Assembly: GCA_963773625.1 (NCBI GenBank)
Contig: CAVZCJ010000001.1
Location: forward strand, 62,001 to 126,000
Reading direction: 5' to 3'
Source of the DNA: DATARH01 sp963773625
GTDB taxonomy: Bacteria; Pseudomonadota; Alphaproteobacteria; ATCC43930; CGMCC-115725
Length of the DNA: 64,000 bases
The translations under genes were made by a program, and so were the position numbers. The notes below the pieces were generated by a model. That model saw only the letters and a program-made list of their open reading frames with translations, was not told where the DNA came from and searched no databases. Shown here one piece after another: positions 46,788 to 55,612 of the stretch (its first letter is position 1; the number at the start of each line of letters is the position of its first letter).

Positions 46788-48344
46788 CTACCGGCCAAAC
46801 AAAAGCGCGACGGCGATTGCGACGAGCGCCCCGGCGGCAAGCCATAGCGGCGCGATCAGCCACATCAGCTCGCGCGCGCGATGCGCCGCTTGGGCCGCCA
46901 GCGTCTCGGCGTGGAGCACGACGCCTTCGCTCGACCATATCTCGACCAGCGTGCCGAAGTTACGCATCAACCCCGGTATCCCGTCGAGGATTTCGACGAT
47001 GTTGTCGAAGCGTTGGCGCAGTTGCGCCTCGGGGCCACGATTGTCCTGCATCCACCGTTCGATCAGCGGCCGCGCCATCGCCCAGATGTTGACCGTGGGA
47101 TCGAGCTGACGCCCGACGCCTTCGACCAGAACCATGGTCTTCTGCAGCAGCAGGAGCTGCGGCTGGGTCTCCATTTCGAACTGCTCGGTGACGCGGAACA
47201 GCTGCGCCAGCAGCCGTGCGATCGAAATCTCCGCGAGCGGCTTGCCGAGGATCGGCTCGCCGATCGAGCGGGCGGCCTGGGTGAACTCGTCGACCGAGCG
47301 ATGCGGCGGGACGTAGCCGGCGGCGAAATGCACCTCGGCGACGCGGCGGTAATCGCCAGTCAGAAATCCCACGAGCATGTCGGCGAGGAAGAACCGCGTC
47401 GTGCGGTCGAGCCGTCCCATGATGCCGAAATCGACGACCGCGATCGCGCCGTCCGGCTCGACGAACATGTTGCCGGGATGCAAGTCGGCGTGGAAAAACC
47501 CGTCGCGAAACACCTGGTTGAAAAAGGCCTCCGCCGCCTTCTTCAGCAGCGCGCCGATGTCGTGCCCAGCGGCGACCAGCGCCTCGCGGTCGTTGAAGCG
47601 GATGCCGGCGACCCGGCTGATCGTCAGAACGTTCCGGCCGGTGCGGCGCCAATCGACCTTGGGCACATGATATCCTGCGTCGCCGGCAAAATTCTCCGCG
47701 AGCTCCGACGCGGCCGCGGCCTCGAAACGCAAATCCATCTCGAGCTCGACCGATTGCTCGAGGGTTTGCACGATTTCCCGCGGCTTCAAGCGGCGCAGCG
47801 CCGGCCTGGTCCGCTCGATAACGCGCGCCAGCCAACGCAAGAGGTCCAAATCGCGGTTGAACGCGCGGGCGATCCCGGGCCGCAACACCTTGACCGCCAC
47901 ATCATCGCCGTCGCTCGTCGTCGCGAAGTGTACCTGGGCGATCGAGGCCGCCGCTATCGGCGTATCGTCGAACATGAGGAACAGTTCGGCGACCGGGCAG
48001 CCGAATTCCGCTTCGATCAGCCCCCTCGCCTCGCTCGCCGGAAACGGCGGCAGCTTGTCCTGCAGCAGTGCCAGGTCCGCGGCGATCTCGTCCCCCAGCA
48101 GATCGGCGCGCGTCGCCAGCATCTGGCCGAGCTTGATGAAGGCCGGGCCGATCGCCTCGAACGCGGCGGCGAGGCGCTGCCCCGGCCGGTCGGCGACGCC
48201 GCGGCGACGCAACAGCCGCGCGGCGCGCAAGAGCGGACGCGGTCCGATCGGCTCGAACAAGAACAACGCGTCGTAGCGCGCGAGGGTTAAACCGATGCCG
48301 AGAAGCCGAGCGACGTGACCAATACTGCGCAATAGCCCCAGCAC
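46788..48344 (-). CDS. ubiB: UbiB-type atypical kinase (ubiquinone biosynthesis)
   Basis: 518 residues from GTG 48344, 8 bp after ubiE. ADCK/UbiB motifs: KLGQMLATR (KxGQ), AAASIAQVH (Ala-rich loop), HADLHPGNMF and VDFGIMGRLD. Two hydrophobic segments at the C-terminus (about 480-515) anchor it in the membrane, as in UbiB. The open frame upstream runs into ubiE and is not coding. Confidence 0.93.
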   Translation of the reverse strand: MLGLLRSIGHVARLLGIGLTLARYDALFLFEPIGPRPLLRAARLLRRRGVADRPGQRLAAAFEAIGPAFIKLGQMLATRADLLGDEIAADLALLQDKLPPFPASEARGLIEAEFGCPVAELFLMFDDTPIAAASIAQVHFATTSDGDDVAVKVLRPGIARAFNRDLDLLRWLARVIERTRPALRRLKPREIVQTLEQSVELEMDLRFEAAAASELAENFAGDAGYHVPKVDWRRTGRNVLTISRVAGIRFNDREALVAAGHDIGALLKKAAEAFFNQVFRDGFFHADLHPGNMFVEPDGAIAVVDFGIMGRLDRTTRFFLADMLVGFLTGDYRRVAEVHFAAGYVPPHRSVDEFTQAARSIGEPILGKPLAEISIARLLAQLFRVTEQFEMETQPQLLLLQKTMVLVEGVGRQLDPTVNIWAMARPLIERWMQDNRGPEAQLRQRFDNIVEILDGIPGLMRNFGTLVEIWSSEGVVLHAETLAAQAAHRARELMWLIAPLWLAAGALVAIAVALLFGR

Positions 48345-48352
48345 TTGCTGGC

Positions 48353-49141
48353 TCAGATCCGCCAGGCCGAATACAACATGGCGATGCCGCCAGTCAGATC
48401 GCGGAACTTCACTTGATCGAGACCGGCCGCCTCGGCGAGCTCGCAAACCGCCGCTTGGGGCGGAAAGCGTCGGATGCTCTCGACGAGATAGGTGTAAGCG
48501 TCGCGGTCGCCGGTGACCGCCGCCCCGATCCGCGGCAACACCTGGAAACTGTAGAGATCATAGGCGGCGGCGAGCCAGGGCGTCACGGCAGGCGCGAATT
48601 CGAGGCACATAAACCGCCCGCCCGGCTTCAGCACGCGGCGTGCCTCGGCGAGGGCGCGATCGATGTTGGTGACGTTCCTCAGCCCGAAGGCGATCGTGTA
48701 GAGATCGGCAGTGCGGTCCGCCATGGGCAGCGCCTCGGCATCGCCGCACACCCATTCGATACCCATGAGGATACCGTCGTCGATCGCGCGGGCGCGGCCC
48801 ACCTCGAGCATCTTCTCATTGACGTCGCAGACGAAGACTTGCCCGCCTTTTCCCGGATCGAGCCGCTTCAGCGCCCGCCGGGCGATATCGCCGGTGCCGC
48901 CGGCGACATCGATCAGGGTCTGTCCCGGCCGCGGCGCGAGCCAGGCAATCATCTCGTCCTTCCACCAGCGGTGGATGCCGCCGCTCATCAAATCGTTCAT
49001 CAAATCGTAGCGGCCGGCCACGCTGTCGAACACGCCGCGCACCAGCGGCGCCTTGGCCGTGCGAGCGACCCGGCGAAAGCCGAAATCGGCTTCGGCTTCA
49101 GGGTGTTCCCCAGGGCGCACTCTTGTCTCTTGGCGGCGCAT
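48353..49141 (-). CDS. ubiE: Ubiquinone/menaquinone C-methyltransferase UbiE
   Basis: 262 residues from ATG 49141. SAM-binding DVAGGTGDIA (about 80) and the UbiE signatures FDSVAGRYDLMNDLMS and GLRNVTNIDRAL. Methylates the demethyl-quinol ring. It is divergent from mutM with only 19 bp between the starts, so their promoters overlap. Upstream frame beyond 49141 overlaps mutM and was not used. Confidence 0.95.
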   Translation of the reverse strand: MRRQETRVRPGEHPEAEADFGFRRVARTAKAPLVRGVFDSVAGRYDLMNDLMSGGIHRWWKDEMIAWLAPRPGQTLIDVAGGTGDIARRALKRLDPGKGGQVFVCDVNEKMLEVGRARAIDDGILMGIEWVCGDAEALPMADRTADLYTIAFGLRNVTNIDRALAEARRVLKPGGRFMCLEFAPAVTPWLAAAYDLYSFQVLPRIGAAVTGDRDAYTYLVESIRRFPPQAAVCELAEAAGLDQVKFRDLTGGIAMLYSAWRI

Positions 49142-49160
49142 CGGGCAGGAAGATAGCTCC

Positions 49161-49988
49161 ATGCCCGAATTACCCGAAGTCGAAACCGTGCGGCGCGGCC
49201 TGGCGCTCAGGATGACCGGCCGCCACATCACCCACGCAGAGCTGCGCCGGCAGGATCTGCGCCGTCCGTTCCCGCCTATGCTGGCGAAGCGGCTCACCGG
49301 CGCTGCGGTGGGCAAGCTCAAGCGGCGCGGCAAGTACATCCTGATCGAGCTCGACGACACCGGAACGCTGCTCCTGCATCTCGGCATGTCGGGCCGGATC
49401 ACCACAGGCGATACGACAACCCCGTACGCGCGCCACGACCATGTGGTTCTGACGCTCGACGACGGCACCGTGGTGCGCTTCAACGACGCGCGCCGCTTCG
49501 GCCTCGTCGACTACATCAAGCGCGGCGAGGAGGCGGCGCACCCGCTGCTCGCCGGCATGGGGCCGGAGCCACTGGAACCCGGCTTCGGCGGCGCGTACCT
49601 GGCGAAAGCGCTCGCCGGCAAGATGACATCCATCAAGGCGGCGCTGCTCGACCAGAAGATCGTCGCCGGGCTCGGCAACATCTATGTCTGCGAAGCGCTG
49701 TTCCGCGCCGGCGTCTCGCCGCGCCGGCTTGCGGCGACCTGCACTGGCGCGCGCGCCGACAAGCTTGCCGCGGCGATCAAAAGCGTGCTGACCGCGGCGA
49801 TCGAGGCTGGCGGATCGTCGCTGCGCGACTATGTCCAGACCGATGGCGAGCTCGGCTATTTCCAGCATCACTGGGCGGTTTACGGCCGCGAGGGCGAGCC
49901 TTGCCCCGGCTGCACCTGCAAGGAAGGGGTGCGCCGCATCGTCCAATCGGGGCGCTCGACGTTCTATTGCGCCAAGAAACAGCGCTAG
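49161..49988 (+). CDS. mutM: Formamidopyrimidine-DNA glycosylase MutM
   Basis: 275 residues from ATG 49161. The catalytic PELPEVE follows the Met directly (P2, E3), with the Lys of KRRGKYI near residue 55 and the H2TH region with LDQKIVAGLGNIY (about 163-175). The zinc finger begins CPGC but ends FYCAKKQR, so the last Cys of the usual CxxC is Lys; an extra Cys (CPGCTC) could take its place. Excises 8-oxoguanine. Followed 9 bp later by an enoyl-CoA hydratase gene. Confidence 0.93.
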   Translation: MPELPEVETVRRGLALRMTGRHITHAELRRQDLRRPFPPMLAKRLTGAAVGKLKRRGKYILIELDDTGTLLLHLGMSGRITTGDTTTPYARHDHVVLTLDDGTVVRFNDARRFGLVDYIKRGEEAAHPLLAGMGPEPLEPGFGGAYLAKALAGKMTSIKAALLDQKIVAGLGNIYVCEALFRAGVSPRRLAATCTGARADKLAAAIKSVLTAAIEAGGSSLRDYVQTDGELGYFQHHWAVYGREGEPCPGCTCKEGVRRIVQSGRSTFYCAKKQR

Positions 49989-49997
49989 GAGGTTTCG

Positions 49998-50783
49998 ATG
50001 AGTGACGCCCACGAGAAAACCGTACTGGTCGAGCGGCAGGGCGCCGTCGGCATCGTCCGGCTCAACCGGCCCTCGGCGCTCAACGCGCTCAACGCCAGGC
50101 TGATCGAGGAGCTTGGTGCCGCGCTCGACGACCTCGAATTCGATCCCGCGATCGGCGCCATCGTCCTCACCGGCAACGAGCGCGCTTTTGCCGCCGGCGC
50201 CGATATCAAGGAGATGCAGGCCAAGACTTATATCGAAGCCTACACGCAGGACTTCATCACCCGCGGGTGGGAGCGCGTCGGCCAATGCCGCAAGCCGGTG
50301 ATCGCCGCGGTCGGCGGCTTCGCGCTCGGCGGCGGCTGCGAGGTGGCAATGATGTGCGACATCGTCATCGCCAGCGAAACCGCCAAGTTTGGCCAGCCCG
50401 AAATCAACCTCGGTACCATGCCCGGCGCCGGCGGAACCCAGCGCCTGCCGCGCTTTGTCGGCAAGGCCAAGGCAATGGATCTTTGCCTTACCGGCCGGAT
50501 GATGGACGCGCAAGAGGCGGAGCGCGCCGGCCTCGTCAGCCGTATCGTCCCGGCCGAGAAGCTGATGGAAGAGGCGCTGGCCGTCGCCCAGCGCATCGCC
50601 GGGCTGTCGCAGCCGGTGGTGATGATGGTCAAGGAGTCGGTCAACCGCGCCTTCGAGACGACGTTGGCCGAAGGCGTGCGCTTCGAGCGCCGTCTGTTCC
50701 ATTCAACCTTCGCCACCGAAGACCAGAAGGAGGGGATGGCGGCTTTCGTCGAGAAGCGGAAACCCGCTTTCAAGAACCGCTAA
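49998..50783 (+). CDS. Enoyl-CoA hydratase
   Basis: 261 residues, crotonase fold. Oxyanion-hole AFAAGADIKEM (about 62-72), catalytic Glu-containing regions GGGCEVAMMCD and PEINLGTMPGAGGTQ, the two acidic residues expected of a true hydratase. Good AGGAGG site. It hydrates 2-enoyl-CoA in fatty-acid oxidation. Location between mutM and rpsT is conserved in several alphaproteobacteria as I recall it. Confidence 0.93.
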   Translation: MSDAHEKTVLVERQGAVGIVRLNRPSALNALNARLIEELGAALDDLEFDPAIGAIVLTGNERAFAAGADIKEMQAKTYIEAYTQDFITRGWERVGQCRKPVIAAVGGFALGGGCEVAMMCDIVIASETAKFGQPEINLGTMPGAGGTQRLPRFVGKAKAMDLCLTGRMMDAQEAERAGLVSRIVPAEKLMEEALAVAQRIAGLSQPVVMMVKESVNRAFETTLAEGVRFERRLFHSTFATEDQKEGMAAFVEKRKPAFKNR

Positions 50784-50862
50784 TCCGCCATGCGGCCGGC
50801 TCAGGTTGACGCTGAGGGCCGCCGCCGATATAAGCGCGTTTCTCAAGCCACCGCGGGTCACG

Positions 50863-51123
50863 ATGCCTTACCACAAATCAGCGGAAAAACGCGTTCGCCA
50901 AACCGAAAAGCGCACCGAAGTCAACAGCTCGCGGAAGAGCCGCGTCGGGACCTATGTGAAGAAGGTGGAGGGCGCGATCGCGACCGGCGACAAGAGTGTC
51001 GCGCAAGCGGCATTTCAGGAGGCACAGCCGGAATTGCATCGCGCCGTGACCAAGGGCGTGATGCATCGCAACACCGTCGCTCGCAGATTGTCGCGATTGG
51101 CCGCTCGAATCAACGCACTTTGA
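50863..51123 (+). CDS. rpsT: 30S ribosomal protein S20
   Basis: 86 residues from ATG 50863. Basic helices with HKSAEKRVRQTEKR, NSSRKSRVGTYVKK and GVMHRNTVARRLSRL match S20. The start MPYHKSA differs slightly from the usual MANHKSA. Followed by a long AT-rich gap before dnaA. Confidence 0.97.
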   Translation: MPYHKSAEKRVRQTEKRTEVNSSRKSRVGTYVKKVEGAIATGDKSVAQAAFQEAQPELHRAVTKGVMHRNTVARRLSRLAARINAL

Positions 51124-51484
51124 TCTGCTCTCGGCGCGTTGCGGGGCGGCTGTCGAAAAGGGCAGCATCCTCCATTTGGATGAACGTATGACGCGATAAA
51201 AAAATCGAACAACTCGTGCTTCGACCCTGTTGCCATCGATCCGTCATCTAAGCTAAAGTCTCAACCGTCGGAGCAAAAAGACGACGGCTCCCTGTAAAAT
51301 TCAGTTACTAGCTCAAATTTAGAAGGTCTAAAAGCTTACGCGGCATTATTGCGCGCGCGAGGACTGCTATCTGCTGAATGAAATAAGGAAATAAATCAAT
51401 GTAATATTACAATTCAACAAACCATCTCTGGCAAACCTCGCGGCGTCTTAGAACCAAGTCTGTACAAACTGGGGGGCAATCTTG
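51124..51484. promoter_or_regulatory. rpsT-dnaA intergenic region
   Basis: About 360 bp, AT-rich from 51290 to 51430. A CCGTCG...CGACGG hairpin near 51266-51288 may end rpsT transcripts. No TTATCCACA-type DnaA boxes are seen, so this is not evidently oriC. It must hold the dnaA promoter, which I cannot place with certainty. Confidence 0.5.
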
Positions 51485-52930
51485 GTGGCGCAAGTGACTC
51501 AGTCCGACGGGAACGGTGCCGTGCCGCAGAGCTCTCTTCCTTGCTGGATCCGGGTGCTGGGACGCTTAAGACGCGAAGTGGGCGAAACCGCTTACCGTTC
51601 CTGGTTCCGGTCGATGACCGTGGAACGAGTGGACGGCGACGAGGGGGTCATAGGCGTACCGACGCGGTTTTTGCGCAACTGGGTTTCGGCCCATTACTCC
51701 GACCGGCTGTTGGAATTATGGCAATCCGAAAACAACACCGTCCGGCGCATCTCGTTCGTGATCTCACCCCAAGGCGCCCGAGATCGGCCGGAGGAGCATC
51801 CCCGCAAGGAAGGCGCCACACCTAATGCCGTTGCGACTACCGCGGATCCAGTTCCAGATGGCTCTCCCGAAATCGTTGACGACAAGGCTCAGCTCTCCGG
51901 ACCACTCGACCCACGTCTGACCTTCGAGAACTTCGTCGTCGGCAAGCCCAACGAGCTTGCCCATGCGGCGGCGCGCCGGGTAGCCGAGGCTTGCGCCGCA
52001 TCGAAGCGCTCCGTGCCGTTCAACCCGCTGTTCCTCTATGGCGGTGTCGGCCTCGGCAAGACGCATCTAATGCATGCAATCGCCTGGCACGTACGGAAGA
52101 CCGCACCCAGCTGCAAGGTCATCTACCTGTCGGCCGAAAAGTTCATGTACCAGTTCATCCGGGCACTGCGCTTCCGCTCGACGATGGATTTCAAGGAACA
52201 GTTTCGTTCGGTTGATTTGTTGATGATCGACGACGTCCAGTTCATCAGCGGCAAGGAGTCGACCCAGGAAGAGTTCTTCCACACCTTCAACGCGCTGGTG
52301 GATCAGAATCGGCAGATCGTGATCTCGGCCGACAAGTCACCCTCCGATCTTGAAGGGCTGGAAGAGCGAATGCGCTCACGGCTTGGCTGGGGGCTCGTCG
52401 CCGACATCCATCCCACAACATACGAGTTGCGGCTTGGCATTCTCGAATCGAAGGTAGAGCAGATGGGCCTGCGGCTGCCGCAGAAGGTCATGGAGTTCCT
52501 CGCGCACAAGATTACCTCCAACGTGCGCGAACTAGAGGGAGCGCTGAACCGCCTCGGCGCCCATGCGCAGCTCGTCCGGCGCGACCTGACGCTGGAAAAC
52601 GCGCAGGAGCTGTTGCGCGACCTGTTGCGTGCTAGCGAGCGGCGCGTGACGATCGACGAGATCCAACGCCGCGTCGCCGAGCACTTCAACATCAAGATGG
52701 TCGAGATGACGTCGAGCCGGCGCGCCCGCGTCGTCGCCCGCCCGCGCCAAGTGGCAATGTATCTGGCCAAGCAGCTGACTCAGCGCTCACTGCCCGAAAT
52801 CGGCCGAAAGTTTGGTGGCCGAGACCACACCACCGTGATGCACGCGGTGCGCAAGATCGAAGAACTGACGCGCAGTGACCGGGCTCTCGCCGAGGATGTC
52901 GACGTGTTGCAGCGCATGCTGGGAAGCTAG
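51485..52930 (+). CDS. dnaA: Chromosomal replication initiator DnaA
   Basis: 481 residues from GTG 51485 (TTG 51482 is adjacent; GGGGGG at 51471-51476 is better spaced for the GTG). Domain I (about 15-90), variable linker, AAA+ domain with GGVGLGKTHL (about 182) and MIDDVQF, and the C-terminal DNA-binding signature GRDHTTVMHAVRKI (about 440). Initiates replication by binding DnaA boxes. dnaN follows by 158 bp. Confidence 0.97.
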   Translation: MAQVTQSDGNGAVPQSSLPCWIRVLGRLRREVGETAYRSWFRSMTVERVDGDEGVIGVPTRFLRNWVSAHYSDRLLELWQSENNTVRRISFVISPQGARDRPEEHPRKEGATPNAVATTADPVPDGSPEIVDDKAQLSGPLDPRLTFENFVVGKPNELAHAAARRVAEACAASKRSVPFNPLFLYGGVGLGKTHLMHAIAWHVRKTAPSCKVIYLSAEKFMYQFIRALRFRSTMDFKEQFRSVDLLMIDDVQFISGKESTQEEFFHTFNALVDQNRQIVISADKSPSDLEGLEERMRSRLGWGLVADIHPTTYELRLGILESKVEQMGLRLPQKVMEFLAHKITSNVRELEGALNRLGAHAQLVRRDLTLENAQELLRDLLRASERRVTIDEIQRRVAEHFNIKMVEMTSSRRARVVARPRQVAMYLAKQLTQRSLPEIGRKFGGRDHTTVMHAVRKIEELTRSDRALAEDVDVLQRMLGS

Positions 52931-53088
52931 CCCGTCTTTCGTGGGGGCCGGCCCCTTCCACCGCGAATGAGGCTGGGGGGATGGGGCTTCCATGCTATGA
53001 TGCTTAACCGTCCGCCGCCCCCGACACGATCCGGTCGGAACGGCGGCCGGGGTTTCCCTCCGGCCCTTTAACGGTCACCGCGACAACC

Positions 53089-54207
53089 ATGAAGCTCACC
53101 ATCGAAAGAGCCGTACTTCTCAAGGCGCTAAGCCACGTTCAAAGCGTTGTCGAGAGGCGGACGACCATCCCCATCCTGTCGAACGTGCTGTTGCAAGCCG
53201 GCTCGGGAAAGCTGGCTTTAAGCGCCACCGACATGGACCTCGAGATCGTCGAGGCGGTGCCCGCGCGAATCGGCAGTGACGGCCGCACCACCGCACCGGC
53301 GCATACGCTCTACGACATCGTCCGCAAGCTGCGCGAGGGCGCGCAGGTCGAGCTCGAAACCATCGGCGACCGCAACGAGATGGTGCTGCGTTCGGGGCGC
53401 TCGACCTTCACCCTCGCCTGCCTCCCGCCCGAAGACTATCCGGTGATGACGGGCAACGATCTGCCGCATCGGTTCACGTTGACAGCCGCCGAGTTGCGCA
53501 CCCTCATCGACCGTACCCGCTTCGCGATCTCAACCGAGGAGACGCGCTACTACCTCAACGGCATCTATCTCCACGCAACCACTGCGAACAACGTGCCGAT
53601 GCTGCGCTCGGTGGCGACCGACGGGCATCGCCTGGCGCGCTACGAGATGACCGCGCCCGAGGGCGCCGCGAGCCTTCCGGGCGTGATCGTGCCACGCAAG
53701 ACGGTTCTCGAGCTGCGCAAGCTTGTCGAGGAAGGCGAGGACGAGGTGCAAATCGCCTTGAGCGATACGAAAATCCGCTGCGCCATCGGCGAGGCGGCGC
53801 TGACCTCGAAGCTGATCGACGGTACCTTTCCGGATTACGACCGGGTAATCCCGACTGGCAACGACAAGATGCTCGAAGTGCCGTGCAAGGAGTTCGCCGA
53901 GGCAGTCGACCGCGTGTCGACCATCTCGACCGAGCGGAGCCGCGCGGTAAAACTGGCGATCGACAAGGGCGTTCTTACCGTGTCGGCGACCAGCCCGGAA
54001 AACGGCACGGCGGTCGAGGAAGTCGAGGTTCGCTACCAGGCGAGCCCGATCGAGATCGGCTTCAACTCGCGGTATCTACTCGACATCACCGAACAGATCG
54101 AGGGCGAGGCGGCGCTGTTCGCGATGGCTGACGCAGCCTCGCCGACGGTGGTTCGCGACAGCGCCGACACGAGCGCGCTCTACGTGCTGATGCCAATGCG
54201 CGTCTAG
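53089..54207 (+). CDS. dnaN: DNA polymerase III sliding clamp (beta)
   Basis: 372 residues, three repeats of the clamp fold. Typical start KLTIERAVLLKALSHVQSVVERRTTIPILSN (quoted in part: VVERRTTIPILSN) and end YVLMPMRV, the C-terminal partner-binding pocket. Clean frame and normal length. Part of dnaA-dnaN-recF-gyrB. Confidence 0.97.
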   Translation: MKLTIERAVLLKALSHVQSVVERRTTIPILSNVLLQAGSGKLALSATDMDLEIVEAVPARIGSDGRTTAPAHTLYDIVRKLREGAQVELETIGDRNEMVLRSGRSTFTLACLPPEDYPVMTGNDLPHRFTLTAAELRTLIDRTRFAISTEETRYYLNGIYLHATTANNVPMLRSVATDGHRLARYEMTAPEGAASLPGVIVPRKTVLELRKLVEEGEDEVQIALSDTKIRCAIGEAALTSKLIDGTFPDYDRVIPTGNDKMLEVPCKEFAEAVDRVSTISTERSRAVKLAIDKGVLTVSATSPENGTAVEEVEVRYQASPIEIGFNSRYLLDITEQIEGEAALFAMADAASPTVVRDSADTSALYVLMPMRV

Positions 54208-54340
54208 TGCCGAAATCATAATAATTTTCAGCCTTTTAACCTAGTTTTTGGGGCTCCCCCACCCCATATCAACGGGTATGCGAATGGGGGCGTATGACGA
54301 GCGCAATCAGGGCGAAATCGGGGTGCTTTCAGCCCCGAAA

Positions 54341-55501
54341 ATGCGCGTCGGCGTGACCCGTCTCACCATGACCGATTTCCGCAATTACCGAACCGCCCAG
54401 CTCGACCTCGGCGCGGGTCCTATCGTTCTGACCGGGCCCAACGGCGCCGGCAAGACCAACCTGCTCGAAGCCGTGTCGCTGCTTTCCCCAGGCCGCGGGC
54501 TGCGCAATGCGAAGCTCAGCGACTTCGACCGCCGCGTCGGCGGGAGCGAAACAAGCAGCTGGGCCGTCGCCGCGACCCTTAACACTGGCCGCGGCGCGAC
54601 CCGCGTCGGTACCGGACGGGACTCCGCCGTGGGCCTTCAGCCCACGGGCCTGTCCCGTGGGGGCGAGCGCCGTGTCGTCAGGATCGACGGCGAGCCGGCG
54701 CGCGGTCAGGCGGCGCTCGGCGAGCTCGTCGGTATCACGTGGCTGACCCCGCAGATGGACCGGCTGTTCATCGAGGGTCCCTCTGCTCGTCGACGCCTGC
54801 TCGACCGGCTGGTGCTTGGCCTCGACCCGGCGCATGCCTCGCGCGTCGCCGCATACGAGCACGCGATGCGCGAACGCTCGCGGTTGCTGCGCGACGGGCC
54901 TTCCGATCCGGTCTGGCTTGACGCGCTCGATGAGACGATGGCCGCCCAAGGCGTCTCCGTCGCCGCCGCCCGCCGCGAAGCGGTCGAGCGTCTCGACCGA
55001 GCGTGCGCCAAGGCCGAAGGGCCGTTCCCCCGCGCTCGCCTCGCCCTTGCCGGGACGGTCGAAGCCTGGCTCGATGAGGTGCCGGCGCTCGCCGCCGAGG
55101 AGCGCTTTAAGGTGGCGTTGAAGCAGGCTCGTCCTGCCGACGCAATCGCCGGCGGCGCCTCGGTTGGGCCGCACCGCTCCGATCTCGCCGTCAGCCATGC
55201 CGAGACCGGCACTCCCGCCGAGAGCATGTCGACCGGCGAACAGAAGGCGCTGCTGATCTCGATCGTGCTGGCCCATGCCCGGCTGCAGCGCGAGACCCGT
55301 GGCGACCCGCCTCTTTTATTGCTCGACGAGGTCGCCGCGCATCTCGACGCCGCGCGTCGCGAAGCGCTGTTTGAGGAGCTGCTCGACCTCGATGGCCAGG
55401 TCTGGCTGACCGGCACCGATATCGCCCTCTTTGCGCCGCTGCGCCCCTCTGCCCGGTTCCTGGCGGTGAGCGGCGGCACCCTCTCCGAAACAACCGTCTG
55501 A
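54341..55501 (+). CDS. recF: DNA repair protein RecF, with in-frame palindromic insertion
   Basis: 386 residues from ATG 54341, matching the usual start TRLTMTDFRNY; ATG 54281 would add 20 residues. Walker A GPNGAGKTNL (about 34), ABC signature MSTGEQKAL (about 295) and Walker B LLLLDEVAAHLD (about 325). RecF loads RecA at gaps. Residues about 93-107 (RDSAVGLQPTGLSRG) are encoded by a palindromic element (54616-54658) that breaks an otherwise conserved beta region. The stop is 5 bp before the likely gyrB start. Confidence 0.93.
   Translation: MRVGVTRLTMTDFRNYRTAQLDLGAGPIVLTGPNGAGKTNLLEAVSLLSPGRGLRNAKLSDFDRRVGGSETSSWAVAATLNTGRGATRVGTGRDSAVGLQPTGLSRGGERRVVRIDGEPARGQAALGELVGITWLTPQMDRLFIEGPSARRRLLDRLVLGLDPAHASRVAAYEHAMRERSRLLRDGPSDPVWLDALDETMAAQGVSVAAARREAVERLDRACAKAEGPFPRARLALAGTVEAWLDEVPALAAEERFKVALKQARPADAIAGGASVGPHRSDLAVSHAETGTPAESMSTGEQKALLISIVLAHARLQRETRGDPPLLLLDEVAAHLDAARREALFEELLDLDGQVWLTGTDIALFAPLRPSARFLAVSGGTLSETTV
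54616..54658 (+). repeat. Palindromic element inside recF
   Basis: Nested inverted repeats: outer ACGGGAC/GTCCCGT and inner CCGTGGGC-CTTCA-GCCCACGG. In frame with recF. Resembles protein-coding palindromic elements known from Rickettsia, but relation to them is not implied. Confidence 0.65.
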
Positions 55502-55612
55502 AGCTGATGAACAATACCGAGCATCCGACCGAACCCAAGCCGAACGGCGCGAACGGTATGCTGCCACCGGCTGGCCCTCCGCCAGTTGCCGCTGACGGCG
55601 AGCCGCGCGCCT

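Noticed and set aside
51124..51484. oriC next to dnaA
   Set aside because: AT-rich but without DnaA boxes visible; origin position in this group is often elsewhere.
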